Shown here piece by piece: positions 61,101-64,000 of a stretch of 64,000 nt of DNA. Numbering within the stretch: the first letter of the stretch is position 1; the number at the start of each line of letters is the position of its first letter. A program made the translations under genes and the position numbers. This DNA comes from Dipylidium caninum. Taxonomy: Eukaryota > Platyhelminthes > Cestoda > Cyclophyllidea > Dipylidiidae. The notes beneath the pieces were generated by a model. That model made no database searches and was not told the DNA's origin. It saw only the letters and a list, made by a program, of their open reading frames with translations. The stretch spans positions 367,284 through 431,283 of the forward strand of contig QEYB01001385.1 in NCBI GenBank assembly GCA_017562135.1, written 5' to 3'.

Positions 61101-64000
61101 TTTTCTCGGAGACGGTAACAATAAACAGAGGAGAGCCTCAATCGATGTCGTCTGTGAGCCACACACCCACCCTGTCAGATCCTCGGAAAGTGACCAGGTG
61201 TCACAGGTAGGGAAGGCCGACCCTTTGACCGCCTCCACGCACCTACCCACTGTGCCACGTCGCCCCTGCACATTTCATCCCCACCTCCTTTCCTTCCCTT
61301 CTTATCCACCGACCCACACCGAAACGGGCGTCGGGATGATGGAGAGGCGTTCTTCCCAGCTCGCCTGCTTACCATCCCAATGACATTGATTGCATCGTCT
61401 CCCCAATTTGCCTCCTGGCCGCCTACAGCGCAAATGACGGAAAGTTCTCTTGCCACCAGAGTCAGTTACCCGGGTGAAACTCGCAACCGCCTGGTGGGCC
61501 AGCCGCTCTCCGCGTAGAACCGTCCGATGACGCTACTTCTGTCCAAACCTTCGCCCTTCCTCCATCAGGGTTCCAAGGTCACTTCCACCAGAATTACAGA
61601 AATTGTATAGGCAGAGAATAATGAATTTCGTCTCTACCGACGGAGCAGAAAGACGTTGCGCAGACCCTTTACAACTACAGCAGCTGCCAGTGATGTATCC
61701 CAGCTGTGGAACAAGTTGACCACCAAGAAAAACCATGTTCACGGACGATGTTTTTAGACGTAGAGGTAGCCAGGAGGTCTGGGGTCAAACAATCAACGAT
61801 ACAAGTACTCAGGAAGGGCGGCTGCGTTAGCGAAACCCCGGAGTCGGTCCGCTGACCAGTATGGTGCCCTTGACACATCGGACAATTCCTCCTGCAAGTG
61901 GTTTCCACTTCACGGCGGATGAGCTCCCCAACGCACTCCTGTCATCCACCTCGATGGCTCTTCCCGCGGAAGTCTACACAATCTTGTTCATGAGGGATCT
62001 GCAAAAGAAAAAACTCCGAATAATGTTTATTGTTCACTCAGCCATCATGCAGGTACCATGCACCCCTCACGACTTGGGTTAGACTTTATAAGCGGCCCGC
62101 AAAAATTGAACAAATTAAGATGTGTTACCCAAGGGTAAAAGGAGGTCCTTGCACATTGGTGAAAGTTAAAAATAAATATTCTGGAGGATAAAAAAACCAC
62201 CAAAGGTGAATATGCTATTTCCCAAAGCTTTGGTACAATGAAAGGCCTCCCGGACTACCAACCTGTGGTCGGACCTCATCGCTTGAGCCAGTTTGGATTA
62301 TGCCCACCGGGCCATTCAGTACTCAGGCAATCGCCACGAAGAATAAGGCGATGTATTCCAGCAATGACAGGTAGCTTAAAAAACACATGCTCCCGCCCAT
62401 ACAGGAGCGCCTTCCTCAGACTTACGTAACGAATAATGCCCCCGAATGAAGGCATGCGAGGGCGCTAAACACGTCGGAGAAGGAGGCCCGTAATTTAAGG
62501 CTAAGTCCGAAAGACTGGCTCGCCTCACCTCGTCTCGTTAGAGCGTGCCATTGAATTTATAATAACAACAGATATATCAATAGCGCCGACATTTTATGGG
62601 GTATTTTGAAGACCAGAGCCGGCCTAGCTTCGGGACCCTCAACGTCTCCCAAATGTGGATTTTGGGGCCGAGAAACCAAGTTTTGGACACGTTCTTTTGA
62701 AGACCCGCGGGCCTCCATGGCACACACCCGGCCTCCGCTCACCCAGCACACTGTTGCATGCAAGCAGAGTGAGAGGCCTCTAAAAAGGCCGGCACCATTC
62801 TTCCTCCCCTTTCAAAGGTTCGATTAAATGAGCCCCTTAGTGGACCCCAACGAATACCAGCATGATGCATCGGTAGACCGCATACACGCATGCTGCAAGC
62901 AGCAGCCAAACCAGTAGGGAGATCGCTTAACAAGCTAACCACCGCCGCATGTAATGTTGGTGAGAACCGGCGGCGATCGTCGACGCTCGGGAACAGGGGC
63001 GCAAAGGATGACAGGAGGGCCCGGTGGAACCTAGCTCAAAACATTAAAAATTGGTCCTCACGCTCTACTCGCTCGACGCGCAATCGCCTAATCTCCGCCC
63101 CTCAACGCGGAATCTTCCCAGTCGTTTTTTTACGGGAACCAAGGTACAGACGCATGGAAGAGAGATCCGCTGCCTTCCGGACTTGATCCTATTGGCTATT
63201 TCGGCGTAGTGCACCTACAGTGTGTAGGGAAGCTATCCCTGATGTCGTCTAGCCTGGCTCAAAAGCTTTGCTGATGGCACATTTGGGTTTAAAGACGTGA
63301 ACGGAAAATGGCAGAACTTGCGGTGGCGGATTCCAACTCTTCCTCTCCTTCCTCTTTAACTTTCCACGTAACCATGATAACGCACAGGCATCATTATTAC
63401 GTAAAAATGAAAAAGCTCGACACTTCCGTGCAACAAATGCGATCCAAGAAGAGAGGGGATCAAAACAATTGGCTAATCAATGTTGCGGGGAGTGTTGGAA
63501 ATTAACCACAGACACGTGAGACTTCCTTTTGCCAACATAGGCGTCCTGGACGATGGTGCCTTTAAGATCCGGCAATACCCAACGGCAAGGTTCAGGGAAC
63601 GGAATTGCCGCGACCTAGCTAGTAATGTGACCCACTTTCTATAAGGAAACCGTCTACTCGGAAACCCATTTATTGCACTATTAGGCTTCCTGAACACGAC
63701 CGTTGGCACCGGAAAGGACCCAAATTTTCATTCATTTAATGGCCGCGAGCCGACTTAACTGTTAAAAGCGCCAAACGCTATTCTGTTCTGTGCCTGGTGG
63801 CATTTGATTCCCTAACGACGGACCCACCCAAGGGAGAACTGTTGGTCCAAGTTAAAAGATTGTAAGAACGCGAATAAGTATTAGGTGGAGTTCGAAGAAG
63901 CACCACGGCTTGGCCGCACGGGAAGTCACCGATAAAGCACGAGCGTTTCCACCGAGTTTTAGTGTGTAGATGCCTTCTGAGTGCCGAGACTTTATGTATT
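58131..64000. other. Intergenic right end, no gene recognised
   Basis: A GT run lies at about 59003-59014. From about 60000 on, composition is more GC-balanced than the AT-rich left half, which may reflect old decayed insertions, one of them the possible third copy of the 300-bp repeat at about 61030-61165. No frame here carries a motif I know. Confidence 0.4.

Noticed and set aside
1..64000. tRNA and rRNA genes
   Set aside because: I found no stretch with convincing tRNA box A/B spacing and cloverleaf arms and no rRNA signature by eye; a covariance search was not possible.

Overview
The window is animal genomic DNA. Its genes are split by introns with GT-AG borders, coding exons sit in AT-rich non-coding DNA, and there are AATAAA poly(A) signals, microsatellites and a decayed mariner transposon. 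The style (short 5' untranslated regions beginning right after splice-acceptor-like sequences, mixed short and long introns, strongly diverged but complete animal genes) suggests a flatworm, perhaps a tapeworm. That placement is inference; no marker here proves it.

Layout. (1) 979-1203 (+): TMEM258, a small two-pass membrane subunit of oligosaccharyltransferase. (2) 2174-13515 (-): a complete ten-exon SMARCA4/Brahma gene, the ATPase of SWI/SNF chromatin remodelling, with QLQ, HSA, BRK, SNF2 ATPase, SnAC, AT-hook and bromodomain in canonical order. One intron uses a GC-AG border, and two exons carry an extra base in a homopolymer run. (3) 13516-15482: about 2 kb between divergent genes, probably holding both promoters. 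(4) 15483-22140 (+): a multi-exon gene whose central exons match the conserved C-terminal block of the centriolar protein CP110. More coding exons lie at 22195-28773; they are either its alternative 3' end or a separate gene. (5) 28774-46195: over 17 kb without a recognised host gene, holding a mariner relic, diverged repeats and microsatellites. (6) 46196-48448 (+): an intronless Frizzled Wnt receptor. (7) 48449-64000: no recognised gene. It contains a 1.34 kb purine-only-like (GGA)n tract broken by about 28 ACTCAG-type spacers, and a 42-bp imperfect palindrome.

The genes do not form one pathway: secretory-pathway glycosylation, chromatin remodelling, centriole control and Wnt reception are all housekeeping or developmental functions. 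No new biological system was found that I could defend. The items most worth checking are the repeated one-base homopolymer insertions in otherwise conserved exons, the GC-AG intron, the (GGA)n tract, the ~1 kb diverged duplication with one copy inside a SMARCA4 intron, and the unresolved 3' half of the CP110-like gene, where two plus-strand frames are open over the same 760 bp.
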